A stretch of 64,000 bases of DNA from Salminus brasiliensis (Eukaryota > Chordata > Actinopteri > Characiformes > Bryconidae): NCBI RefSeq assembly GCF_030463535.1, contig NC_132880.1, positions 40,429,842 through 40,493,841 on the forward strand, read 5' to 3'. The position numbers and the translations under genes were made by a program. Below the pieces are notes generated by a model. The model was not told where the DNA came from. It saw only the letters and a program-made list of their open reading frames with translations, and ran no database searches. Positions 1-10,689 of the stretch are shown piece after piece; the first letter of the stretch is position 1, and the number at the start of each line of letters is the position of its first letter.

Positions 1-1030
<1,030 letters not shown>

Positions 1031-1257
1031 ACATGATTTAACTGATGATCCCAATTACAATTTGACACGCCTCAGGTCTGATTTCCATTTCAGGGTCTTG
1101 GACAAATTCTATTGTGTGTATATAATGTGTTTTATGTTTGATTAGCTACAAAGGCTGTAGTTATTACTTCTCAAAATGACAAGGGACCATGGGTGCCAAA
1201 CTGTTATTTTTGGTCTCAATGTCTTAAAATATATATATTTTTAATTATTGTTGAAAG
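1031..1257. other. AT-rich intron of the left-edge gene
   Basis: Presumed intron upstream of the first clear exon. A candidate acceptor (TTTCCATTTCAG) ends at about 1094, but every frame after it closes quickly, so no exon is called. Earlier exons of this gene lie outside the window or are too short to see. Confidence 0.35.
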
Positions 1258-1329
1258 GCCCTTGAAGAGAGACTGGATTCCGGTGTGAGGCATCCCGCTG
1301 TAAATACAGAAAATGTTTTGGATGTGCTG
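1258..1329 (+). CDS. Left-edge gene, internal coding exon (24 codons)
   Basis: The frame ALEERLDSGVRHPAVN... runs open from an AG at 1256-1257 to a consensus donor GTAAGT at 1330. Length is 72 nt, phase 0 at both ends. The acceptor lacks a good pyrimidine tract, so the left boundary is less sure than the right. The frame continues without a break into the exon at 1407, which is the main support. The peptide is acidic and probably helical; no domain is recognised. This is the most upstream exon of the gene visible here. Confidence 0.55.
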
Positions 1330-1406
1330 GTAAGTATAGGCGATTATGCAAACATAGTGTAATTGTTTGTATTGTGTTTTTCCTAACATGTTTTGTTTGA
1401 TTGTAG

Positions 1407-1508
1407 AATGAGGTCAAAATTGACACTGCGGAAGAGGCTACCTTCTTGAAGGAAAAGTTATGCGCTGTTCTAAAGGAGTTTCATGCTAATAAATCTCAGC
1501 GTGTCGAG
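1407..1508 (+). CDS. Left-edge gene, coding exon with helical segment (34 codons)
   Basis: Bounded by acceptor TTTGATTGTAG and donor GTTTGA (weak but GT). The 102 nt keep phase 0 at both ends and read NEVKIDTAEEATFLKEKLCA followed by VLKEFHANKSQRVE. The spacing of hydrophobic residues (FL..KLCAVLKEF) suggests an amphipathic helix. It splices in frame to the repeat-bearing exon at 1600. The protein family is not recognised. Confidence 0.6.
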
Positions 1509-1599
1509 GTTTGAACTGAATCTCTGTCTTTTGACTTCTCCAAAATAAGTCTTATCTTCTGTATTCTAAATGTCACTTAACTCCTCCAACAAAACCCAG

Positions 1600-2407
1600 G
1601 TCTCTCCAATGGTCAGGGATTACAGCACCAGGAGTGACACATGGATGGATCAGCGCAGGAATATGCATGAGACAAGAAATTTAGATGAACATGGCTTTCA
1701 GGAGACCACAAGATATGTACGTGACCATAGAGACTTTCAAGAGCGAAAAACTTTCACAAATGATTCCACAGGTCTGCAAGATACGTGGCGGCCAGAAGAG
1801 AATTCCGGAGATTTTCAGAACACAAGATATGTCAAAGACCACAGACACGTTCAGGACATGAGGGGATATGAAAAAGACTCTTATCAGGAGTCTGCAAGAT
1901 ATGAGAAACGCTCCACAGATTTTCAAGAATTAAGACATTTTGAAAACACTCCTGCAGATTTCCAACAGTCAAGAGGGTTTGGGGACAACCCAAGAGATTT
2001 TCATCGTAGTGGACATTTTGAGGCTGAACATAAGTCCTTCCAACAGGAAAGAGGGTTTCAGGAAAACTCCAGGGATTTTCAGCGTGCAGGAAATTTTGAA
2101 GGAAACACTTCAACTTACCAGCAGGCCAGCGGTTTTGAAGAGAGCTCCAGAGCAGGACGCGTTGAAGATAATCCAAGAAGCTTTCAAAACATTCAACATA
2201 CCAGGGGTGCTGAAGAAAAGCGAGGTTATGAAGAATATTCAGGAAGAGCAGCAGAGGGAAGATATGGCGAGGGGGACTACAGGCGCTTTCACAGTAACTT
2301 TGACTCTCGACGTGAATTTGAATATGATGTAAAAAGAGAACTATCAGCTGAGCCGTCTGATGATTTTAAGGATTATCATCCAGATGGTGATAGAAGAGCT
2401 TACCAAG
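1600..2407 (+). CDS. Left-edge gene, large exon encoding 13-residue repeats
   Basis: After acceptor AACAAAACCCAG the frame VSPMVRDYSTRSD... stays open for about 270 codons. From about 1735 to 2190 it is built of a degenerate 13-residue unit with consensus FQxxRxFExNxxD; clear copies are FQERKTFTNDSTG, FQELRHFENTPAD, FQQSRGFGDNPRD, FHRSGHFEAEHKS, FQQERGFQENSRD and FQRAGNFEGNTST. The protein is highly polar, rich in Arg, Glu, Asp, Gln and aromatic residues, and is probably disordered. Two in-phase donors are possible: GTAGGC at 2408 and GTAAAA at 2441 (11 extra codons); both are phase 1 and fit the next exon. The ATG at 1570 seen in an open frame precedes the acceptor and lies in the intron. 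I do not recognise the gene; an RNA-associated nuclear protein would fit the composition, but that is a guess. Confidence 0.7.
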
Positions 2408-2514
2408 GTAGGCTGATGAGCAATTCTATGTCTTCCAAAGGTAAAATTACAAGATTTTATTTAAAATAATAATAATAATCATAATAATAATAATAATGAA
2501 TATTATCTTTTCAG

Positions 2515-2738
2515 AGAGCTGTTGGAAGACCAGGTCTCTAACAGAAGAAGATAAGGGGTATGGTGAGAGTCGAGCGCACAGGCCACAATACCAGCGTGAC
2601 CGTGATCCTGATGTAGAACTCTATGATCCATTTCACCCATCATCGTCTCCACCGCCTCCTCAGGGGGCGGCACCCCCCTCCAGTCTTGAAAAGCTTGCTT
2701 CCACTCTTTTGGAGCTTGTGGCACGTACATCAAATTGA
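2515..2738 (+). CDS. Left-edge gene, terminal coding exon
   Basis: Acceptor ATTATCTTTTCAG ends at 2514 after an (AAT)n-rich stretch. Entering in phase 1, the joint codon becomes Glu, and the frame reads SCWKTRSLTEEDKGYGESRA onward to a proline-rich stretch (HPSSSPPPPQGAAPP) and a C-terminal helix-like tail SLEKLASTLLELVARTSN before TGA at 2736-2738. The hydrophobic tail is the most ordered-looking part and may be a protein-binding helix. Family unknown. Confidence 0.7.
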
Positions 2739-3450
2739 AATGATTCCTAAATAGTGTGTAGTCAATATTGTGAGTGATCAATGTAAATAGTTTTGTTTTT
2801 GTTTTAACGGTTTATTAGAAATGCAGAACATTTTGTTGTGTTCATTATGTGTTTCAATAGTAATGTTGGGTAAACGCAGCCATAGTGCTGTTTCTGTCCT
2901 TTTATTACAGTGCCCATTACTGAGTTTGAATAGAATTGTATGTAACTGTTAAAGCATTTAATTGGTTTGTTTAATTCTGAAGGAAATTACTGAAACTATC
3001 AGGAAAAATACATAAAAAAAAAAAACAAAACACCAACCCTGGTCTTGTTTCTTAATGCTTAAACACCACACTTCTCACAGTGACTATTCCTTATGTCAAG
3101 TCTCTCTATAGCGGAGTTGTATTCAGTGTTAACATTGGGGGAAATGCAGGATTACTGACGATGAATGACAATCTAGCGATGAAAAAGAAATAAATTTTTT
3201 ACTTCACATTTGCGTTGCGTCTACTGAAGTGTTTCAGTGTGTGCAGCAAATACTAAAACTGCTCTAAGTGAATGTAAAAGGGAATCAGGACTGTGTTGTT
3301 AAACCACTCATTGTAGGAAGTATGAATCATTAAATTATAACTTAGGAAACTAATATAATGGCTACAGAAGCAAAGGCTCAAGATGTTAATGTTTTAATTC
3401 AGCAAGCTGTCAGTTAAATGTTTTTGATTATTTGAAATAAATACATTTTT
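2739..3450 (+). other. 3' UTR of left-edge gene with two poly(A) signals
   Basis: AT-rich sequence with no open frame. AATAAA motifs at 3189-3194 and 3436-3441 are the likely cleavage signals; the first is followed by a T-run, the second by T-rich DNA. An A-run with AAAC repeats sits at 3013-3030. Confidence 0.55.
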
Positions 3451-3879
3451 ACTTTTAAAACTCAGTAGCAATCAGACATAGTTTTTCACGCCAGACATGA
3501 TTAAACTAGGCTGCCACATCTTTTCCAAAGAATAATTACAAATAACAAAACTTCCCTCGTTCAAATTAGCCAATTATCAAGCTAAGGTGTGTTGGGGCAG
3601 TGAGTCTCTACTAAAAACAACTGAGGGCTGATCTAAGACCAGATTCATCTAGTTATTTTTATGTCTGATCTGACTGTGACTAATCTAAGCTTGAATTTAG
3701 GAATATTTTTGTGAATCTGGCTCCAGCACTTCTACTCCTGATGTGGCAGTGGCCTCTAACACTGATCTGTGGGCCATCTACGTCTAGACATGAGACGCTA
3801 CCCTAATCAACCCCACTTGATTCATCCAATTATTCCCAATTTGGTGTGATCTGAATGATCACCGCCTCACCTCATCCCT
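3451..3879. other. Intergenic stretch, nothing recognised
   Basis: No open frame, repeat terminus or promoter-like composition seen between the 3' end of the left-edge gene and the transposon remnant. Confidence 0.4.
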
Positions 3880-4145
3880 CACTCCACAACTCATCCCAAA
3901 AATATTAGATGGGGCACCAACCATCATTCCAGAGAACACAGTTCCACTGCTTCCCAGCTCAAAGCGGAGGGGGGGGGGGGCTTTAAAACCCATTTACCCC
4001 ACACCTGGCATTAGACATGTTCCCAATAGGTCCAGATGGTCCTATTCTACTGGCAGTACTTCTCTACAGGAACTAGACAAGCTGTGTGTGCGTTTGGAAG
4101 TAGCTGAATGCATTAATTAGAAGGAGTGTCCGCAAACATTTGGAC
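3880..4145. mobile_element. Tc1-like non-autonomous element, degraded copy
   Basis: The order of motifs CACAGTTCCACTGCTTCCCA, CACCTGGCATTAGACATG, TGGCAGTACTTCTCTACAGG and CAAACATTTGGACAT recurs at 52110-52349, so both are copies of one repeat family. The last motif resembles the terminal repeat of Tc1/mariner-like elements common in fish. A G-run at 3968-3979 interrupts it. Confidence 0.6.
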
Positions 4146-4239
4146 ATGAGTGATTTTAGACTTTTTAAAGATTATTCAGACCCGTAAACTTCTCTACTGC
4201 AAACACGGATCTGTGTGGAACCAAATGTGGGTTCTCTAC

Positions 4240-4547
4240 GGCCTCGTTTGGAGAAGCCGCAGTTTCCCTGGGTGTAGGAGGGCAGTGCACTGGACTGGAC
4301 TGGACTGAACGAGCGGGCTGCTGTTGAGCCAATCGGAATACAGGAGGGCGGGGCTTGTCGGAATACGGGTGGGCTGAAGAGGCGCGCTTTAGAGGTGGGT
4401 TTCTGGTTTGAACGTCACGGTGGACGTAACACTTATTCCGGTTTGAAAAGAAGTTGTCAAAGCGTCGGCCATCTTGGCTCCTGTAGCACCCTGAATTAAA
4501 TTAAAAATAGCGCCGAGGAGGACTACCCTACGCTTTCACCTCGAAAA
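4240..4547 (+). promoter_or_regulatory. nfyc: Candidate nfyc upstream promoter and non-coding exon 1
   Basis: A locally GC- and CpG-rich segment. It contains a consensus NF-Y site (GAGCCAATCGG, CCAAT at 4329-4333), an Sp1-type GC box (GGGCGGGGC, 4346-4354) and a strong YY1 site (CGGCCATCTTGGCT, 4466-4479). YY1 sites of this form typically lie just at or after the transcription start. A consensus donor GTGAGT begins at 4548, so a non-coding first exon of roughly 70-80 nt ending at 4547 is likely. Assignment to nfyc rests on being the next + strand promoter upstream of its coding exons; a transcript would be needed to confirm. Confidence 0.6.
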
Positions 4548-4628
4548 GTGAGTAGAAAAGTGCTGCGCGTCGCTTTGCTCCTGTTCACTTTTAATGGCGT
4601 GTCGGGCTTAGATCAGGCGGAGGTCATG

Positions 4629-4943
4629 AGAGAGCCCTCGGCCAATGAACGTCCTCATCCAATGATTGTTTTGGAGGATGAACATGGGCGCCATTTCCCT
4701 CCTCGCTCTCTGAGGCGCTTATTGGTGGCTAGTGGAGAGGAATGGAGGCGGTCGGGAAACTGGCGCCCGCCGGCCGACATGTTGGCTCCGGCGGCCGCAT
4801 CGGTCTGCTCAGCCGAGGCTTCACCTGGAGCCCGAATGGCGTTGGTTTCCCCCACTCTCCCAGCCCTTAGAAAGCTTGATTGGTGGAATCTAGTCCGAGG
4901 TTTGATTGGTCTGAAGGACAGATCCAAACCTAGTCTTTATTGG
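4629..4943. promoter_or_regulatory. nfyc: Cluster of CCAAT/ATTGG motifs downstream of exon 1
   Basis: CCAAT pentamers at 4642-4646 and 4659-4663 (plus) and ATTGG at 4721-4725, 4879-4883, 4905-4909 and 4939-4943 (minus-strand CCAAT) lie just inside the first intron. With the promoter copy at 4329 that makes seven in about 615 bp. These are candidate binding sites for the NF-Y complex to which the gene's own product belongs. Binding itself cannot be seen from sequence. Confidence 0.55.
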
Positions 4944-5225
4944 TTCGTATGGCTTTACAGCGCTTTACAAATCTTTTAGGAAACTTTGGCGTGGGGCTGA
5001 CTGTCCCTAGTCCACACTGGTCCACACGCCTGATACCCGCGGCCTGCTGATAACAGCCTGCATTGTCTCCAAACTTTCAGCAGCTCCCCCGTGGTTGCCT
5101 CGGCCTCCAGTTACACGGTGTTGTTGATGAAGACCGAAACCACGGTGCAATTAGCCTGTATTTAGCTGAGGAGCAAAGTCTGAACGAGCGGGGTTTAGCC
5201 GTCCTGTGGGACGACAAGCACAAAC

Positions 5226-5311
5226 GTTAGCTAGCTAGCTAGTTAGCTATCTATAGCTACATCTTGGCTGTTAGCGTCACTGTACTAATAGCTAGATAGC
5301 TAGCTAGCTAC
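5226..5311. repeat. TAGC-rich imperfect inverted repeat
   Basis: Left arm (5226-5256) is built of GCTA/GTTA tetramers, and the right arm (5287-5311) is close to its reverse complement. About 30 bp separate them. The pair could form a hairpin in nfyc intron 1 RNA or DNA; it may simply be a diverged tetranucleotide microsatellite, since TAGC repeats are self-complementary. Confidence 0.6.
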
Positions 5312-7019
5312 CTCCTGAAACCCCCAAAAGCTGTCCAAGTAGCCCCTCAAGCAGACTGGACCTGGTCCTTGTAGTGCTAGCTTGGCTAACTCTTGGCTAA
5401 ACCTCTCTGGCTGCTCAGTAGATTCCCACAGAGTCCCTGAGCAAGATGTAGCCAGCTGCAGCTCTTCCCTATGATTTAATATTTAGCTAATATTGCCTTA
5501 ATAACTCATCTGGACGCCCCTCTTAAACCCCACAGTGATCCTGCCCTTGTGCCAGACTTTAACATTGGTTTACAACAAGGTGTAGGCTGTTTTCTAATGT
5601 CCCTCAAAGTAATCCTGATCATTTAGTGGGCACGTCTGTAGTCTAAGCCGTCTATAAATGCACCAAACATTAGATTTCCTGGCATTATTAATATATTAAC
5701 AGGCCTGTCCGCTTGCCTTCTATATCAATGTGCGTATCAAATACCCTCTGCAGCATCTAATAACCATGGCCGAGCTTCGCAGCTCCAGTAGGCAGGTTTG
5801 GGTTTATGGCTTGTCATGGTGCTGGTCACCTTAATCCAGAATAATCAGATGCAATTAAAACAAGCTCGTCAGCCCAGCCTCCGAGCCCCGGCTTTGCCTA
5901 ATGGAAAGCCTTTGTGATTTACTACAAAAGGTGATGTACTTCCTGATCTCATTTATCTAGTAAACTCTGCTTGGCCTATTTGCAGTGAATTCATTCCAGT
6001 CGTAGTGTGATGGGCTTTAGATTGCTTTCTCACGCTGATCGGACCAGATCGAGAGTCCAGACTTGTCCAGAGTTGAACACACGTTTGATATTTCAGCCAT
6101 CACTCGCAAACCGCATTACCCAAAGACGCTGAATGTTGCCGTAAGACAGGAAGTGACCTTCTCTATGGCTTAAGCAGTTGAGGGGCCTGCCTGACCGTCC
6201 TACCGGAAACCCTGACTCTCGTAAGATTGCAACTCTGATCAAGTGGTCGTGTTGGTCAGACCTGGTGCTTTTCTGAAGATGACTAGGCCGTGACCTGTTG
6301 ATGCGTGTGTTAAGAAAGAGAGAAGGAGCTGTGTGGGGTCTGCTGTGGGGGATTTACCAGGGTGGGTGCGTGCAGTAGTCGCTGCACTGATGCTAATTAG
6401 TTTATGACCCAATAAATGTAATGCTCCTTAAGGCAAACAGTGACCGATGTGGAGGTACAGGTGCACTAACTTTTGAAAGGATTTTAATAAAAAAAAACTA
6501 GCTATTGGTGTGGTCAGTTAATCCGTTTTTGCTCAGTTACATGCGTTCTTGCGAGGTATAACATCCATCTTCGTTTTTGTTGTAGGACCCATTTCATCCA
6601 CCTGCTAACTTCTGTAGATTATCTTAATGAACTGCTGTCCACACATTGGTCACTGCTGTCCACGCACCAGCTGTAGTGGTTAGGTTTCCCAGCACAGTCG
6701 CAGAAGTTCTCAGTAGTGTTAAAAAAAGGAATCCACTGAGGTTTTTTCTCTTCTGTGGTTTGTTGTGAAATGGTGTAATAGGGGAAACTCTGACAATAAT
6801 AGGAACCGGGGGTCGCAAAGACTGAAGTTTGTATGTCTTGCAGAGACCGGATTTAGTAACACCCGCTTTGACGGGAATCCCAGCTTGCAAGTCTTTCAGT
6901 TTTTCCCCCATGCCTCTAGTTCTGAGGCAGGTCTTGGTTGTCTTGCTGCACAGCTTGTTTAAGGTCTGTCCATAAATGTTTTATGAGATTTAGGTCAGGG
7001 CTGCTAAATATATTGCTAA
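5312..7019. other. nfyc intron 1, no recognised element
   Basis: Mostly single-copy-looking sequence. No coding exon, terminal repeat or tRNA-like motif was seen. Short open frames at 6624-6962 have no recognisable product and are treated as chance. Confidence 0.4.
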
Positions 7020-7026
7020 ATATATT

Positions 7027-7258
7027 GGTGTGGTTGGTGTGGCGCAACAGATAAAACCACTAGCTGCCAGTGAGCTATTACACCATGTGGGAGACCAGGG
7101 TTCGATTCCCAGTCTGGGTGACTATGCTGCGCTACACCAATAAGAGTCCCTGGGCAAGACTCCTAACACTACATTGGCCCACCTGTGTAATACAGGTCAC
7201 CTTGTAAGTCGCTCTGGATAAGAGCGTCAGCTAAATGCCGTAAATGTAAATGTAAATA
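7027..7258 (+). mobile_element. tRNA-derived SINE, family 1 (copy 1)
   Basis: Starts with a tRNA-like head (TGGTGTGGCGCAACAGATAA), carries an exact RNA polymerase III B box GGTTCGATTCC at 7099-7109, and ends with the fish SINE/LINE-shared tail (GTAAGTCGCTCTGGATAAG, then GCTAAATGCC) and a short TAAATG-type 3' repeat. Two further copies are at 38812-39038 (minus) and 48478-48692 (plus). Confidence 0.85.
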
Positions 7259-7940
7259 AAGAATTATCATCGTGTGTTCCCAATAGTCAAATCACAGGAC
7301 TATGGACAGTGTCAAATTCTATTAAACCTCATGCTACAACAGGTTTTTTTCTGCTTATACAAAACACTATCACACTGTTTACATTTCCCACATCTACCAG
7401 AGGCAGATATCATTCATATATCTGAGAAATATCATTTATTATAACATCGCCCAATAATCTGTTGGGTCATTAACTTCATGTGAAATCTGGTGAAATATTT
7501 TGTTTTTTGTTTTTTTTAATATTGCAATATATGTTGCAGGAAACAAATATATTCAGCTATGTCAGTTTTCTCTACCTTTATTGTGCAGCGGAATTTAGGT
7601 CGGGGGACTTTCAGAGGGATGTTTGTGTCTCTTCAGGTAGTAAATGGTGAATTTTGAGGAATGTTTTGGATCATTTGACATCCTCGCCTCACTGCATGGC
7701 TGTGCTTCTGACTTTATCTGCATGGACGTTCTCATCTCACTCATGTTCTCGTGTTTTATGGCTTGACAGCACATTTGCCATTGTTGCCATGTTTGTATTC
7801 CTGTTTTGATCATTATTGTTATCTGGTGTTGACCAGAGGAGGATGTGTTCCCCATTTTGAGTCTTGGTTCCTCTCAAGGTTTCTTTTTCTCGATCTGAAG
7901 GAGTTTTTATGTGCTTTTATTACTGCTTGCTTAAAACTGC
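7259..7940. other. nfyc intron 1, no recognised element
   Basis: AT-rich intronic sequence with T-runs at about 7501-7518. No exon or repeat boundary identified. Confidence 0.35.
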
Positions 7941-7949
7941 TCAAAACCT

Positions 7950-8480
7950 GGATTGAAACATTTGCATCCAAGATTTACTGAAATATTTTGTGGAATCCAT
8001 TTTTCTTTATTATGCCAATGCCACTGGCAGCAACACAACCCCAAAGCATGATCGATACACTCCAATGCTTCACAGTAGGCAAGGTGGTCTTTTCATAAAG
8101 TGTAGTTTCTCCTTTTTCCCTCTTTAAATATACCTTTGCTGATTGCAGCTGAAGAGTTGTTTTGATTTCATAGGACATGTTTCTGAGACTCCTCTGGCTC
8201 GTCTATATGTTTTGCAGTATATTTAAAACTGAGATATGACTAGGTTACCGCTAAGGTTTCCTTTTTATGTCTTCTCCATGAAGAGCATGCCTATAAGCAA
8301 CTCTGCACAGTGGAACAGTGCGCCAGCCGTTAGACTAGCTGAACTTGCACGCAGGTTCTTGGCCATCGTGAGTTTTGAGCTTTCTGTCTTACGAGCACAC
8401 GAGCAGTTCTCTCTGCGCTCCGGAGGTCTCCTATATCTTATCTTGACCTCCACAGTTCCCCTGAACTGCCGTTAGCATGG
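7950..8480 (-). mobile_element. Tc1/mariner-like transposon remnant
   Basis: On the minus strand the frame ending near 8000 reads TLPTVKHWSVSIMLWGCVAA, which resembles the conserved Gly-Gly-Ser/Trp-Gly-Cys region of Tc1 transposases. The surrounding sequence (CACAGTGGAACAGTGCGCC at about 8305) matches the 640-1030 remnant and, more weakly, 63190-63830. Frames are broken; no intact DDE domain. Confidence 0.65.
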
Positions 8481-10689
8481 CACACTGTAGAAACCACAAA
8501 CTGGGACCACAAATCTCCTTGTAGACTTTTCTCTGCTTTAGCTGACTGTTCCTAATTAAAAATAAAGATTTTATTGTGAGTGTGAAGTTTATTATTTGTA
8601 TTTTATGAAAGAGTAAGTGGGCGTTATTTTCAACACAAAGGATTGTGTTGGAGGTTTAATTACCTACAGAGGCCGTTTGTTGGTTTATAAACTTCGTATA
8701 AATCCAAAATTACACCGTCGTTGGTGACAGCCCAGCAATGTGGTTGGCTGAGAGACGTTCTAAGGGTGGCCAATACTGCACACGCTTTTAAGGTATTACA
8801 CCACCACATGCGCATGTAACCTAGCAAAGACCAAAACAGCAGCCATAACAAAGCAACAACGTCAAATATTTCACAATTTATGAATTCATATAATTCATGA
8901 TTTGATGTTACTGCCCAAGTGCAGCTGATTGCTGGTAGGTAGGTTAACCACATTATGTGGTTTGAGACATGAAATTAGATCAGCCAATCAGAAGGAGCAT
9001 GATCTGTGGGACCTTTTAATAATATTTTTAATTCAGATACAGAACAGTCAAATATGAAACCCAAGAAAAATGACATTTTTATTTAGCAGCTTTGGCAGTG
9101 TGTGCAGCCCTGGGGTTAATGTAACTGCAACATCTGAATGTTTTGATGGTTTCTTGTAACCCTTATTGGGAAATTATAAACTGTTCCTTGACTATTATGA
9201 TTGAAGGGCATAACTGACTTATGATTGAAGGGCATAACTGATGATTTTTAGGAGCGGGGTGACTCTTCCCTTGCGGATTGTTGATAAGTGGGTGGTGTTT
9301 TTTTAAATGTGGTCTGCCCAGTGACCATCTCTCGTTATAGCCCTCCCTCTTGTGCATTTGCTCTCGAATACAAAAACTTTGTTTCTCAGAAATGACAACT
9401 TGAGGAGAGGAAAAACATTAAATCAATAAAATGAATGAATGCAGAAAGATCTTAAGTCATTTTGCACCATTTCCGTGTGTCTGTTCATCATCGCGATTAA
9501 AAGTTAAACAAGAAGAAGGGTGCAAGGGGTTTGTGATAACTGCTAGTTTCCTGCTACTCCTCTCTTATGGTAAAGATTGAGCCAGTCATGATGATGCACT
9601 GTGGACTAAGCATAGCATGGATGGGGGAGAAAACTGGCCACTGACCTTAGCAGGGGTCATGATGGTGTTGCAGGTAGCAGAGCGAGAATGCAGCCATGGC
9701 ATTTCGGCCAGCTGTTCCATAATCTCTTGTGCCCTGCTGCTGTGTAATCATTTACCAGTGTACTGTGTGTCCAAAACGCTTGAAATCAGTAATGCTTCGC
9801 CTCTTGTCGAGCTCGGTGGTGACCCGCTCTCTCGCTCTGCTTTTTTTTTTTTTTTTTTTTTTTTTTTTCCTTTTCTTTTCTTCCCTGTACGTTTTGATCC
9901 TGTAAAACTTAACCTCTGTCCGTACCCTACATCTCTTCCCCCTCCCCCATCGCTCCCTGACTATCTGACAATGCAGATCTGTGTGTTTTTCCTTCCCGCT
10001 GTCTAGTTTCTCAGAAAGGTGGAGATTTGCCGTAATGACAGGAATAACCTTGAGGTCATTCCACCGTTCTCTTATTTATTTATTTCATTATTATTCTTTA
10101 TATATTGAAAAAAAAATATCCACTGCTTTTATCTGCTACTTTTTCTATATTGTAGGACCGTGTCCTGGTCAGCTTGTATGAGAAGTCAGATCATCTGAAA
10201 TGTGATCTGTAATTACAGTACTCTGTACTTTTGCTTACATAACAGTGCAGTTCTGTGACCCTACAGTATGTTTTCCCTGAAAACTACATCTCCACCAGGA
10301 AGAGACGAGCTGCTGGAGCTGTGGTCCTCCACTGTGCTCAGAATAACCTTTATTACTGGGAGAGTTTTACGCTGCCTAATGACTGATAATTGTGGTACGG
10401 AGGTCATCTGTGCTGACTGTACAGTGGTGTTTAGGCTTTATGGCTCCTGTGGTCAAACACGTTTGTCCGTTCCCACGTTTGATACCTATCAGCGTATTTA
10501 GGTTGAATGACTTGAGGTCACCTCTGCTGGTGTTTAAATTGCAGAAGTCGTCATACGCACGCGGTCTTGTGCTAATGCCTTGAATCCCACCAATAAACTG
10601 CACATTCCCTGCACGGATGTCCTTGCACACGTATGTGCCTGCAAATCTGCCCTGTTTGACATTCCACTTTAAATCATCCGGCGACAGCA
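8481..10689. other. nfyc intron 1, sparse low-complexity content
   Basis: No coding signal. It holds a two-copy 25-bp tandem repeat at about 9195-9246 (unit contains TGATTGAAGGGCATAACTGA) and a T-run at 9841-9868 followed by a pyrimidine-rich stretch to about 9960. A frame at 9617-10006 passes through the T-run and is rejected as a gene. Confidence 0.4.

Noticed and set aside
1031..1257. An extra exon after the acceptor-like TTTCCATTTCAG near 1094
   Set aside because: All three frames stop within about 20 codons without a good donor.
3451..4240. rims3, expected beside nfyc from mammalian gene order
   Set aside because: No RIM C2 domain sequence was found on either strand; the left neighbour here is a different gene.
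4548..4979. 143-codon frame starting at the donor of nfyc exon 1
   Set aside because: It begins with a non-ATG codon at the splice donor, resembles no known protein, and lies in a CpG- and CCAAT-rich promoter flank.
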